Assembly (NCBI GenBank): GCA_963760715.1
Contig: CAVXDY010000003.1
Span: 1,054,001-1,118,000 of the forward strand
Source of the DNA: CAVXDY01 sp963760715
Lineage (GTDB): Bacteria; Actinomycetota; Thermoleophilia; Miltoncostaeales; Miltoncostaeaceae
Reading direction: 5' to 3'
Length of the DNA: 64,000 nt
Positions 51,592-60,027 of this stretch are shown here, one piece after another. The position numbers and the translations under genes are program-made. How positions within the stretch are numbered: position 1 is the stretch's first letter; each line of letters opens with the position of its first letter. The notes below the pieces were generated by a model, which had not been told where the DNA came from, did not search any database, and saw only the letters and a list, made by a program, of their open reading frames with translations.

Positions 51592-51876
51592 TTGTCAACC
51601 GGGCGCGACGATCGCGGCCGTGAGCCGCGTGGAGTATCTGGCCGTCCTCACGTCGCCGGCCTCATAGCCATCGGGCTGGCCGGCACCCTGGGCGTCTTCG
51701 TGGACAATCGGCTGGCCGCCATCATCGGCGTTCTGCTCTGGCTCGCCCTCTCATGGATCATGGCCCGCTCTATGGATCGCCAGCTCAAAGCGAAGCGCGC
51801 CGAGGAGCAAAGGATCGCGGAGGGCGCGACCCAGGCGAGGGAGGAGCGCGAGGAGAAGCGCAGGAGGAGCCGTTAG
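51592..51876 (+). CDS. Small membrane protein with charged coiled-coil tail
   Basis: 94 residues. Two hydrophobic stretches ('VAGLIAIGLAGTLGVFV' and 'AAIIGVLLWLALSWIMA') are followed by a charged helix 'KRAEEQRIAEGATQAREEREEKRR' (in part) ending 'RRSR'. TTG 51592 is the only in-frame start before the first helix, and its ribosome-binding site is weak. Function unknown. It is the last gene before the tRNA-Val. Confidence 0.5.
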   Translation: MSTGRDDRGREPRGVSGRPHVAGLIAIGLAGTLGVFVDNRLAAIIGVLLWLALSWIMARSMDRQLKAKRAEEQRIAEGATQAREEREEKRRRSR

Positions 51877-52040
51877 CGGGCTGGCCTCGGAGGCGTTGCG
51901 GAGCGAGGCCCGCGCAACGTGTCGCGCAAGGTCAACGTCAGCGGCGCAACGCCGCGCAACGCCCTGGAACGACCTGAGCCCCCTCGGCAGGCGTACCGAA
52001 AGGTGCTCAGAAAGTTGCCGCTATGCAGGCGTTAGGGGGA

Positions 52041-52112
52041 TGGGCAGTACTGGGATTGAACCAGTGACCTCCCGCGTGTGAGGCGGGCGCTCTCCCGCTG
52101 AGCTAACTGCCC
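52041..52112 (-). tRNA. tRNA-Val (CAC)
   Basis: A full cloverleaf: acceptor GGGCAGT/ACTGCCC, D-stem GCTC/GAGC, anticodon stem CCCGC/GCGGG with loop CTCACAC (anticodon CAC), T-arm ACTGG-TTCAATC-CCAGT, discriminator A; CCA is not encoded. Its 5' end overlaps the last 10 bases of the copper-ATPase gene. Its 3' half is duplicated at 49429-49478. Confidence 0.93.
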
Positions 52113-54127
52113 GGGGTCGCGGAGGATACCACCGGCGCTTCTGCGGTCGGCCCGGCTGAGAAGTGCCGCAGGCGCAGGCTGTTGGTCACCACGAAGACGC
52201 TCGACAGGGACATCGCAAGAGCCGCGATCATGGGGTTCAGGAGCCCCGCGGCGGCGAGCGGGATGGCGGCCACGTTGTAGCCGAAGGCCCACGCGAGGTT
52301 GCCCCGGATGGTGGCGAGCGTGCGCCGCGAGAGGCGGATGGCGTCGGCGGCCGAGCGCAGGTCGCCGGAGACCAGGGTGAGGTCGGAGGCCTCGATGGCC
52401 GCGTCGGCGCCCGTGCCGATGGCGATGCCGAGGTCGGCCTGGGCCAGGGCGGGCGCGTCGTTGACGCCGTCGCCCACCATGGCCACCACCCTCCCCTCGC
52501 CCTGCAGCCGCCGGACGACCTCGGCCTTCTCGCCGGGGAGGACCTGCGCGATCACGTCGTCCACGGCGACCGAGCTCGCGACCGCGGCGGCGGCGGCGGC
52601 GCCGTCCCCGGTGAGCAGCACCGGGCGCAGACCGAGGGAGCGGAGCTCCCGCACGGCCTGAGCGCTGGTGGGCTTGATGCTGTCGGCCACGGCCACCACG
52701 GCCCGGGCGCTGCCGTCCCAGGCGACCGCCACGGCGGTCCGGCCGAGTCGCTCGGCGTCGGCGACCGCCGCGGCCAGCTCCGGAGGCAGCGATGCGCCGC
52801 GCTCGGCGAGGAGCGCGGGCCGGCCGGCCACCACGTCGTGCCCCTCCACCGCCCCCTCGACGCCGAGGCCGGCATGGCCGGCGAAGGCCGTGGGCACGGG
52901 GAGGCTCGCGAGCCGGGCGCGGGCCGCCCGCGCGATGGCGCGCCCGATGGGGTGCTCGGAGGCGTCCTCGAGGGCGCCCATGAGCCGCAGCGCCTCCCCC
53001 TCCTCGACCCCGCCGGCCACGGTGATCGCGGCGACCTCCATCCGGCCGGTGGTGATCGTGCCGGTCTTGTCGAGCAGGATCGTGTCGACCCGGCGGGTGG
53101 ACTCCAGGATCTGCGGGCCGCGGATGAGGATGCCCAGTTGGGCGCCGCGCCCCGTGCCCACCAGGAGGGCGGTGGGAGTCGCGAGCCCCAGGGCGCAGGG
53201 GCAGGCGATGATGAGCACCGCCACGGCGGCCGCGAAGGCCGCGGAGGCCCCGGCGCCCAGCGCCATCCACACGCCGAAGGTCCCCAGGGCGAGGATGATG
53301 ACCACGGGCACGAAGACGGCCGACACCCGGTCGGCCAGCCGCTGCACCGGCGCCTTGCCGGACTGGGCCTCGGTGACCATGCGGCCGATGCGGGCCAGGG
53401 CGGTCTCGGAGCCGACGCGCGTCGCGCGCACGACCAGGCGGCCGCCCGCGTTGACCGTCGCGCCGACGACCTCGTCGCCGGGGCCCACCTCCACGGGCAC
53501 CGGCTCGCCCGTGAGCAGCGAGGCGTCCACGGCGGAGGAGCCCTCCTCCACCACCCCGTCGGTGGCGATGCGCTCCCCCGGGCGCACGACGAAGCGGTCG
53601 CCGTGGAGAAGCTCCTCGATCGGTGCACGCCGCTCGGCGCCGGCCGCGTCCAGGATGGCCACGTCCTTGGCGCCCAGGGCGAGCAGGGCGCGCAGCGCGT
53701 CGCCGGCGCGATGGGTGGCGCGATCCTCGAGATAGCGCCCCGCCAGGACGAGCGTGGTGACGACCGCGGCCACCTCGAAGTAGACCTCGCCCTCTCCGGC
53801 GACCAGAGCCACGACCGACCAGCCGAGCGCGGCGAGCGTGCCCAGCGAGATGAGCGTGTCCATGCCCGCGGTCCGCCGGCGCAGGCCGGCCCAGGCCGCC
53901 CGGTGGAACGGCAGCCCGCAGCCCAGCACCACCGGGACGGTGAGCGCGAGGGCGACCCACTCCCAGCCCGGGAACTGGAGGGCCGAGATCATCGACAGCG
54001 CCAGGACCGGTGCCGACAGCACCGCCGCGATCGCCAGCCGGACCGTCGGCGCCCGCCCGGAGCCGGCCTCCGCCTCCTCGTGCGCCGCGCACGAGCCGCA
54101 GCTCATCCCGTGGTCCTCGTGTGCCAT
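52103..54127 (-). CDS. copA: Copper-type P1B ATPase (HMA domain reduced)
   Basis: About 674 residues. P1B signatures: membrane 'IIACPCALGLATP' (CPC), phosphorylation site 'LDKTGTITTG', 'EDASEHPIGRA' (HP), ATP hinge 'MVGDGVNDAPAL', and 'FGYN' and 'MSLSSVFVVTN' in the last helices, the YN and MxxSS ligands of Cu(I) pumps. The usual N-terminal HMA domain is missing and only 'HEDHGMSCGSC' remains as a possible metal-binding tail. ATG 54127 keeps both CsoR-type operators upstream; a start at 54163 would place one inside the gene. The stop TAG is formed inside the tRNA-Val gene. It exports Cu(I) from the cytoplasm. Confidence 0.93.
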   Translation of the reverse strand: MAHEDHGMSCGSCAAHEEAEAGSGRAPTVRLAIAAVLSAPVLALSMISALQFPGWEWVALALTVPVVLGCGLPFHRAAWAGLRRRTAGMDTLISLGTLAALGWSVVALVAGEGEVYFEVAAVVTTLVLAGRYLEDRATHRAGDALRALLALGAKDVAILDAAGAERRAPIEELLHGDRFVVRPGERIATDGVVEEGSSAVDASLLTGEPVPVEVGPGDEVVGATVNAGGRLVVRATRVGSETALARIGRMVTEAQSGKAPVQRLADRVSAVFVPVVIILALGTFGVWMALGAGASAAFAAAVAVLIIACPCALGLATPTALLVGTGRGAQLGILIRGPQILESTRRVDTILLDKTGTITTGRMEVAAITVAGGVEEGEALRLMGALEDASEHPIGRAIARAARARLASLPVPTAFAGHAGLGVEGAVEGHDVVAGRPALLAERGASLPPELAAAVADAERLGRTAVAVAWDGSARAVVAVADSIKPTSAQAVRELRSLGLRPVLLTGDGAAAAAAVASSVAVDDVIAQVLPGEKAEVVRRLQGEGRVVAMVGDGVNDAPALAQADLGIAIGTGADAAIEASDLTLVSGDLRSAADAIRLSRRTLATIRGNLAWAFGYNVAAIPLAAAGLLNPMIAALAMSLSSVFVVTNSLRLRHFSAGPTAEAPVVSSATPGS

Positions 54128-54138
54128 GCCTCCGATCA

Positions 54139-54153
54139 TACCCCTGGGGGGTA
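54139..54153. promoter_or_regulatory. CsoR-type operator 1
   Basis: TACCCCTGGGGGGTA is a near-palindrome with the TACCCC...GGGGTA form typical of CsoR boxes. It lies 12 bp upstream of the copA start, between the divergent copA and csoR genes. Confidence 0.8.
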
Positions 54154-54164
54154 GAGCGTCCAAG

Positions 54165-54179
54165 TACCCCGGGGGGGTA
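54165..54179. promoter_or_regulatory. CsoR-type operator 2
   Basis: TACCCCGGGGGGGTA, 26 bp (start to start) from operator 1 and 17 bp before the csoR start. Two boxes in one 69-bp divergent promoter region suggest repression of both genes in the absence of copper. Confidence 0.8.
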
Positions 54180-54196
54180 GTGGTAGGGTTTGCGGC

Positions 54197-54493
54197 ATGA
54201 CGCTGCCCGAATCACCCAAGCGCGGCTACTCCGCGACCAAGGACGACCTCCGAAAGCGCCTCGCGCGGATCGAGGGCCAGGTGCGCGGCATCGACCGCAT
54301 GGTCGAGGAGGACCGCTACTGCATCGACGTGCTCACCCAGATCGCGGCGGTGCAGGCCGCGCTCGACAAGGTGGCGCTCGGACTGCTCGACGACCACACG
54401 GCGCACTGCGTGATGGGCGCCGACGCGGGCAGCCGCGACGAGAAGGCCGAGGAGCTGATGGCCGCGGTGGGCCGGCTCCTGCGACGGGGCTGA
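54197..54493 (+). CDS. csoR: CsoR-family copper-sensing repressor
   Basis: 98 residues of the DUF156 fold. The Cu(I) ligands fall at Cys42 ('YCIDVLTQI'), His67 and Cys71 ('DDHTAHCVMG'), with the same 25- and 4-residue spacings as characterised CsoR. 'RLARIEGQVRGI' near residue 25 is the conserved DNA-contact helix. It is divergent from copA with two CsoR boxes between, so Cu(I) binding should release repression of the exporter. ATG 54197 lies 17 bp after box 2. Confidence 0.93.
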   Translation: MTLPESPKRGYSATKDDLRKRLARIEGQVRGIDRMVEEDRYCIDVLTQIAAVQAALDKVALGLLDDHTAHCVMGADAGSRDEKAEELMAAVGRLLRRG

Positions 54494-54635
54494 GGACGCC
54501 GGCGGCGGACCGAGGGAGCGAGCCCGGCGCATCCTCTTGCCTGTTGCGGCAACCGACCGAGATAGTGAGGAGTTCCGAGGCGCAGCTCCGGCCCCGGCAC
54601 GACGCTGCGGCACACCGACGAGGTGGGGGTGGACC

Positions 54636-55049
54636 ATGGCAGAGCTCACGGCACACGCCAGGAACGTCCTGGAGGCGTTCAACGACGACGACTGGGATGC
54701 GGTCGGAGAACTGCTCGGTGACTCGACGTACAACGAGCTCGGAACACAGCGGTCACTCGCGGGCACCGACGCGATCATCGGCGCGATGAAGGGCTGGAAG
54801 GCCGCGATGCCCGACGTGAAGGGCACCGTGACGAGCGCGGTCGAGAGCGGTCAGGAGGTCGTGCTCGAGGTGACCTGGGAAGGCACCCAGACCGGTGAGA
54901 TGGTGACCGAGCAGGGCACGATCCCGCCGTCCGGGAAGAGGCAGAGGACGCCCGCGGCGTTCGTCTTCCAGTTCGAGGGCGGGAAGCTGAAGGAGAGTCG
55001 CCACTACTTCGACCTGCTCACCTTCCTGAAGCAGATCGGGGCCGCCTAG
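54636..55049 (+). CDS. SnoaL-like / NTF2-fold protein
   Basis: 137 residues. The pattern 'ARNVLEAFNDDDWDAVGELLG', 'YNELGTQRSLAGTDAI' and 'GKLKESRHYFDLLTFLKQIG' is typical of SnoaL-like polyketide-cyclase or ester-cyclase proteins of the NTF2 fold. Such proteins may catalyse aldol reactions or act as small binding domains; the substrate here is unknown. ATG 54636 is preceded by GAGGTGGGGG. It stands alone downstream of csoR on the same strand. Confidence 0.8.
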   Translation: MAELTAHARNVLEAFNDDDWDAVGELLGDSTYNELGTQRSLAGTDAIIGAMKGWKAAMPDVKGTVTSAVESGQEVVLEVTWEGTQTGEMVTEQGTIPPSGKRQRTPAAFVFQFEGGKLKESRHYFDLLTFLKQIGAA

Positions 55050-55112
55050 CCTTGACAGCGTGTCGATGTGCGGCGGCGACGTCTCGCGATGTGGGTGCCC
55101 GGGACGCCGGGC

Positions 55113-55139
55113 TTGACCGGTTCGACGGCGTCGTAATAG
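55113..55139 (+). promoter_or_regulatory. Weak promoter candidate for the subtilase-VWA gene
   Basis: TTGACC (55113-55118) and TAATAG (55134-55139) with a 15-base spacer, 41 bp before the ATG. The spacing is shorter than ideal, so this is a tentative sigma-70-type call. Confidence 0.3.
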
Positions 55140-55179
55140 GTCGCTTCTGACCCGAAGCGCAACGGAATCGGAGCGGTCC

Positions 55180-58100
55180 ATGGCCGTCCAGGACATCATC
55201 CTCCACACCAGCGGGCCGCTCGGCGAGGACGAGATGCGCCAACTGGAGGGGCTCGGCCTGCGCGTCGTGAGCCGGCTGGCCGGCGGGGCGCTGCGAGTGC
55301 GGGGCGAGAGCGCGGTGACCACGGCCGACCTGGTCGGCCTCGGCTTCGTCGACTCCGCCGCCCCATTCGACCCGGTCGACAAGCTCGACCCCGTCCTGTC
55401 GGCGGCGACCGAGCTCACGAGGGCCGCCGCCGACGTCGGGCCCGGGGACACGACGCTGAGGGTCCTGGTGACCCTTGACGCGACCGCCGACACGGCGGCG
55501 ACGACCGCGCGGCTCGGGGAGCTGGGCGAGGTCATCGAGGCCGGCGCTCGGCGGGCGCTGGTCAGCGTCCCGACCTCCCGGGTCGCGGAGCTCGCGGCAC
55601 TCGACGGAGTGCTGCACGCGGAGATCGAGCCCGACCCGCGCACACAGAACAACGTCGCGCGCGGTCTTGCGAAGGTCGAGCCGGCCGCGACCTCGCTGGG
55701 CCTCGACGGGTCCGGCGAGATCGTCGGCGTCGCTGACAGCGGCCTCGACACGGGGGTCGCGACAACCGTGCTGGCGGACTTCGCCGGACGGGTGGTGAAC
55801 ATCCGCGCGACGGTCACCAAGGCGCCGGCCAACGGGGCGGACCTCAACAACCACGGCACCCACGTCTGCGGCAGCATCGCCGGCGACGGCACCAACTCGA
55901 ACGGCGCCATCCGCGGCATGGCGCCCGCGGCGCGCCTGACCGTCCTGTCGATGGGTCCCAACAACGGGACCGGGCTGTCCGTTCCCCTCGACCTGGTGAC
56001 GGGCGTCTTCACCGACGCCTACGCCGACGGCGCGCGCATCCACTCCAACAGCTGGGGCTCGAACGCCAACCTCGGCAAGTACACGGCCTTCTCCGAGGAC
56101 GTGGACGACTTCGTCTGGAACCACCCGGACATGCTCGTGGTCATCGCGGCGGGCAACTCAGGCTCCGGCGCGTCCACCGTCTCCGCTCCGGGCACGGCGA
56201 AGAACTGCCTGACCGTGGGGGCGTCGGAGAGCGTGAGGCCGCTGCCGGCGGCCATCACGATCAGCCCCAATCCGCAGGACGCCGACCACAACCCCGCGAC
56301 CCCGCGCACGAACGTCCCGCTCACGCTCAACGCCTTCGCCGACCAGGCCGACAACGCCGACGACATCGCCGGCTTCTCCGGCCGGGGGCCGGTCAACGAC
56401 ACGGGGGACAACCGCACCAAGCCCGACATCGTCGCGCCGGGCACCTTCATCCTCTCCTGCCGCTCGAGCGTGAGCACCGCGGACGTGGGCCCGGACGGAC
56501 TGCCCCATTCCCCGAACCTGGACGCCTTCTACGCCGACGACGCGGACGGGGTGGCGACGCACGCCGAGGCGGTCGGCAGGGGTCTGCCGGGGGGCCTGTT
56601 CTTCGGCGCCTGGAGCCCGACCACGCCGGCCGCGCCCGCCGGGTCGGGCGCCAACGCCCAGCAGAACTACTTCTACGACTCGGGCACGAGCATGGCGACC
56701 CCGATCACGAGCGGGTGCGTCGCCCTGCTGCGCCAGTACCTGCGCCAGCGGCGGGGCATCGCGAACCCCTCGGCGGCGCTGATGAAGGCGCTGATCGTCA
56801 ACGCGGCCGGCGTCCCGGGCGCGGCCTCGAACGCGCCGGACGACACGCGCGGCTTCGGCTGGCTGGACGTCGAGCGGCTGCTCACGGCGGCCCCCACCGG
56901 GCAGCAGGTCTTCAGCGACGATCCCCAGCTCGCCGTCGCCACCGGCGAGGTCCGGCAGCTCTCGGTGCAGGTCGCCGACCCCACCCGGCCGCTGCGGGTG
57001 ACGCTGGCGTGGACCGACCGGCCGGGCAAGGGCCTGCAGAACAAGCTCTACCTGCGGGTCGTCCCGCCCGGCGGAGGGGCCCCGGTCGACGGCGACCTCA
57101 CGGCGTTCCCGAACCCGCGCAACAACGTGCAGAGGGTGCACATCGCGACGCCGGTCGCGGGCACCTACACGATCGAGGTCCACGGAGTCGACGTCGCGTT
57201 CGGGTCACCGGGCCTGGCGCCGGCCCTTCGGCAGGACTTCGCCCTGGCCGTCATCAACGGCGTCGGCTTCTCGCCCAAGCCGGTCGACGTGGCCCAGGTC
57301 ATCGACCACAGCGGCAGCATGGGCTTCTACAGCTTCATGGCGCCGGCGCGGGAGCGGAGCAAGCAGCTCGTCGACGTCCTGCGGGTCAACGACCGGACCG
57401 GCGTCGTCCAGTTCGATCATGCCGCGGCGCAGGTGCAGCCCGTCATACCCATCACGGGGGCGGCGACGCAGACGACGATCAAGGCGGCGATCGACACGAT
57501 CGCGCCGGCCGGCGCCACGTCGATCGGGGGCGGGCTCGCGAGGGGGGTGGCGGAGCTCGCCGCGGGGGGCGATCCGACCCATCCCCAGGCGATCGTGCTC
57601 GTGAGCGACGGCCACGAGAACACGCCGCCCTGGGTCGGCGGCGGGCTGCCCGACTCGCCGCCCTCCTGGTTCACCGGGGCGGATCGGACCGAGAGCCTGC
57701 CCTCCGTGCCGGCGACCACGAAGATCTACACCGTGTCGCTCGGCGTCGCGAGCGACGAGGTCCTGCTCCAGGCGATCGCCGCCGCGCGCGGCGGCCTCTT
57801 CCAGGCCATCCACAGCGCCGCCGAGAACGGGAAGCTGCACGAGATCTACGTGCACCTCCAGGCGCTCGTGGGCGGGGAGGAGGTGATCGCGGCCGGCTCG
57901 GACGCGGTCGACGGGATCGGCGCCGGCGGCGGCGGGACGGCCGCGGTGATGGCGGCGCCGCCGCCGGACCTCCCGGAGCTCGCCGGCCTGCTCGCGCCCG
58001 GCTCGCCGGCGGCTCAGGCGATCCTCGCGGCGCGGAGCCTGGAGAACGTCCACGTCGCGTCGGTCAACGACACGTTGGGATCGGTCGCGTTCCTGGTCTC

Positions 58101-58773
58101 CTGGCACGACCGCGCCCGCCCGGTGTCGCTGCGGCTGGTCACCCCGTCCCTCAAGGTCATCACCGCGACGACGACCGCGCACCAGGTCGTCGCGGGCTCC
58201 AGCTACCTCGTGATCAGGGTGGACGCCCCGGAGGCCGGCGACTGGGAGCTCAGGGTGCGCGCCGGGAAGACGGCGCGCGGGGTCCACTCGTACACCTGGG
58301 GCGCCCACGGCGACTCGCCGATCGGGCTGCGGCTGACGCCGCCGCCAAAGCCCCTGGGCAAGGCGCGGCTCCGCATCGGCGCGGCCGTTGCCGGCCTGGC
58401 GACCGGCGCCCGCTCGGTGACGCTGACGGGCCGCGCCGACGTCAGCGCGCGCTCCATCGAGGACCTGATCGACGCCCACCGGGCGCAGCTCAAGGCGGTC
58501 AAGCTCAAGGGCAAGCCGGACGCCCCCACGGTCGATCCCAACCTCGCGCGGCTGCCGCTGCTCGACCTCCAGCTCACCGCCAAGGGGGAGCCGTCCCTCT
58601 TCGAGACCACCGCCCGCAAGCTGAGCTTCCGCCGCCCGCAGCCGTCCAAGCCGTGGACGGCGCAGTTCGCCGCTCCCGTCTCCGGCATCTCGGCGGTCGC
58701 GGTCACGGCCTCGGGCGTCACCGCCGGGGGCTCCCACTTCACGCGGCTGTCCCGACTCGACGTCAGGACCTGA
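55180..58773 (+). CDS. Subtilase fused to a von Willebrand A domain
   Basis: 1197 residues, no signal peptide. A 150-residue N-domain is followed by an S8 peptidase with all three catalytic residues: Asp186 ('GVADSGLD'), His228 ('NNHGTHVCG') and Ser504 ('SGTSMATP'). After a jelly-roll P-like domain (about 590-690) comes a VWA domain whose MIDAS is intact: 'VIDHSGSMG' (Asp709, Ser711, Ser713), 'GATSIGGG' and 'VLVSDGHEN'. A C-terminal beta domain completes it. The VWA domain may recruit substrates or partners. ATG 55180 has a GGAGCGG box upstream. Confidence 0.9.
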   Translation: MAVQDIILHTSGPLGEDEMRQLEGLGLRVVSRLAGGALRVRGESAVTTADLVGLGFVDSAAPFDPVDKLDPVLSAATELTRAAADVGPGDTTLRVLVTLDATADTAATTARLGELGEVIEAGARRALVSVPTSRVAELAALDGVLHAEIEPDPRTQNNVARGLAKVEPAATSLGLDGSGEIVGVADSGLDTGVATTVLADFAGRVVNIRATVTKAPANGADLNNHGTHVCGSIAGDGTNSNGAIRGMAPAARLTVLSMGPNNGTGLSVPLDLVTGVFTDAYADGARIHSNSWGSNANLGKYTAFSEDVDDFVWNHPDMLVVIAAGNSGSGASTVSAPGTAKNCLTVGASESVRPLPAAITISPNPQDADHNPATPRTNVPLTLNAFADQADNADDIAGFSGRGPVNDTGDNRTKPDIVAPGTFILSCRSSVSTADVGPDGLPHSPNLDAFYADDADGVATHAEAVGRGLPGGLFFGAWSPTTPAAPAGSGANAQQNYFYDSGTSMATPITSGCVALLRQYLRQRRGIANPSAALMKALIVNAAGVPGAASNAPDDTRGFGWLDVERLLTAAPTGQQVFSDDPQLAVATGEVRQLSVQVADPTRPLRVTLAWTDRPGKGLQNKLYLRVVPPGGGAPVDGDLTAFPNPRNNVQRVHIATPVAGTYTIEVHGVDVAFGSPGLAPALRQDFALAVINGVGFSPKPVDVAQVIDHSGSMGFYSFMAPARERSKQLVDVLRVNDRTGVVQFDHAAAQVQPVIPITGAATQTTIKAAIDTIAPAGATSIGGGLARGVAELAAGGDPTHPQAIVLVSDGHENTPPWVGGGLPDSPPSWFTGADRTESLPSVPATTKIYTVSLGVASDEVLLQAIAAARGGLFQAIHSAAENGKLHEIYVHLQALVGGEEVIAAGSDAVDGIGAGGGGTAAVMAAPPPDLPELAGLLAPGSPAAQAILAARSLENVHVASVNDTLGSVAFLVSWHDRARPVSLRLVTPSLKVITATTTAHQVVAGSSYLVIRVDAPEAGDWELRVRAGKTARGVHSYTWGAHGDSPIGLRLTPPPKPLGKARLRIGAAVAGLATGARSVTLTGRADVSARSIEDLIDAHRAQLKAVKLKGKPDAPTVDPNLARLPLLDLQLTAKGEPSLFETTARKLSFRRPQPSKPWTAQFAAPVSGISAVAVTASGVTAGGSHFTRLSRLDVRT

Positions 58774-58787
58774 CCGGGACCGGTCAG
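58770..58787. terminator. Hairpin after the subtilase-VWA gene
   Basis: CTGACCGG and CCGGTCAG are perfect complements around GA, and the structure includes the stop codon. A strong GC stem at a gene end suggests termination, but no U-tract is present. Confidence 0.4.
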
Positions 58788-59010
58788 CAGCGGATGGGAG
58801 GGCCCCTCGGCGGTCGCTGAATCCGCCGGGAGGAGGACTCTCATGCTCCTCTCATCTTCGCCTGGTCCGCTGGACGAAATTCCATCGGATCCTCTGCGTC
58901 GGTCGGTGGAAGACCGTGAGCCCGCGACCTGCCGACTCGGAACCTGAGGGAACGCCGATGACCCACGCACCAACGGCCTGCTGGGAATCGCCACCGCCGA
59001 ATCTCCGGCA

Positions 59011-60027
59011 TTGACGCATCTCGCCATCGCCTCAGTGCCGCCGTTCGACCGGTTCGCCATCGGCTTCGACCACCGGGACCGCCTTCGATTGCGGGCGTTG
59101 TGGGATGAGGTCATCGATGCGGAGCGCTGGTCCGAGGGCAGCCTCACGGAGGCGTTCGAGGCGGCATGGGCCGCGGCCAACGGCCTCCCCGGCGTCGCAT
59201 TCGCGAGCTGGTCCGGCGCCGCGCTCGCTGCGCTCGCGTTCGCCGAGGTCCGGGGCGAGGTCGTTCTCTGCCCGTCCAACACCTTCATGGCGACGCCGCT
59301 CGCCGCGGTGGCCTCCGGCGCGCGAGTCGAGTTCGTCGACGCGAACCGTGAGGACCTCTGCATGTCGTTCACGGATTTCGTCGCCAGGGCCGAGGCGCAT
59401 CGTCCGAGGGCGGCCTTCGTCGTCCACATCGGCGGGCACATCGCGTTCGAGATCGAGCAGATCGCCGACTACTGCCGCCAGGAGGGCATCTTCCTGATCG
59501 AGGACTGCGCGCACGCGCACGGCGCCTCGTGGAATGGCCGGCGCGCGGGCACCTGGGGAGACGCCGGCGCCTGGTCGTTCGCGGCGACGAAGACGATCTC
59601 GACCGGTGAGGGCGGAATGCTCGTCTCCCGGCACGACGATCTCATCGAGTTCGCGCGGGCGTTCCGAAACTACGGCAAGCCCTCGTACGACGTGGCCGGC
59701 CTGAACTTCCGCATGAGCGAGTTCACCGCCGCGATCGGGCTCGTCCAGACCGAGCGCCTCGACGGCATCGTGGCGTGGAAGAACCGGGCCGCCCGAGAGC
59801 ACCTCGACCCCGTGCACCCGTCGCGGCTCGCGCTTCCCGAGGGAATGGTGTCCGGCCTCTACAAGTACATCGTCTTCGATGCGATCGACGGCTCGACCGG
59901 CAAGGTCTATGACGAGCCCTGCCATCGCCTCATGGGGCATCAGGTGGACCTGCCGGCGACGGACTGGATCGCCGAGAACCACTGGTGCGTGCCGCTCTAC
60001 TACCGGCCCGCGGAGGCAGACGCATGA
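59011..60027 (+). CDS. DegT/DnrJ/EryC1-type PLP aminotransferase (sugar aminotransferase)
   Basis: 338 residues. Features: 'CPSNTFMATPLAAVASGA' (PLP-binding), 'LIEDCAHAHGASWNGRRAGTWGD' (in part; the D-x-A-x-x-x-G motif), the Schiff-base Lys in 'SFAATKTISTGEGGM', and 'LNFRMSEFTAAIGLVQ'. These enzymes transaminate keto-sugar nucleotides. TTG 59011 is the farthest start; GTG 59035 is nearly as good. Its TGA overlaps the ATG of the epimerase gene, so the two form an operon, and they probably make an amino sugar for the glycolipid genes beside them. Confidence 0.88.
   Translation: MTHLAIASVPPFDRFAIGFDHRDRLRLRALWDEVIDAERWSEGSLTEAFEAAWAAANGLPGVAFASWSGAALAALAFAEVRGEVVLCPSNTFMATPLAAVASGARVEFVDANREDLCMSFTDFVARAEAHRPRAAFVVHIGGHIAFEIEQIADYCRQEGIFLIEDCAHAHGASWNGRRAGTWGDAGAWSFAATKTISTGEGGMLVSRHDDLIEFARAFRNYGKPSYDVAGLNFRMSEFTAAIGLVQTERLDGIVAWKNRAAREHLDPVHPSRLALPEGMVSGLYKYIVFDAIDGSTGKVYDEPCHRLMGHQVDLPATDWIAENHWCVPLYYRPAEADA

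Noticed and set aside
49429..52086. Complete mobile element
   Set aside because: No integrase, transposase or relaxase lies within; only the att-like repeats suggest past integration.
58958..59014. 18-codon ORF 'MTHAPTACWESPPP' upstream of the aminotransferase
   Set aside because: No supporting signal; it could be a leader or a frameshifted true start, but nothing decides it.
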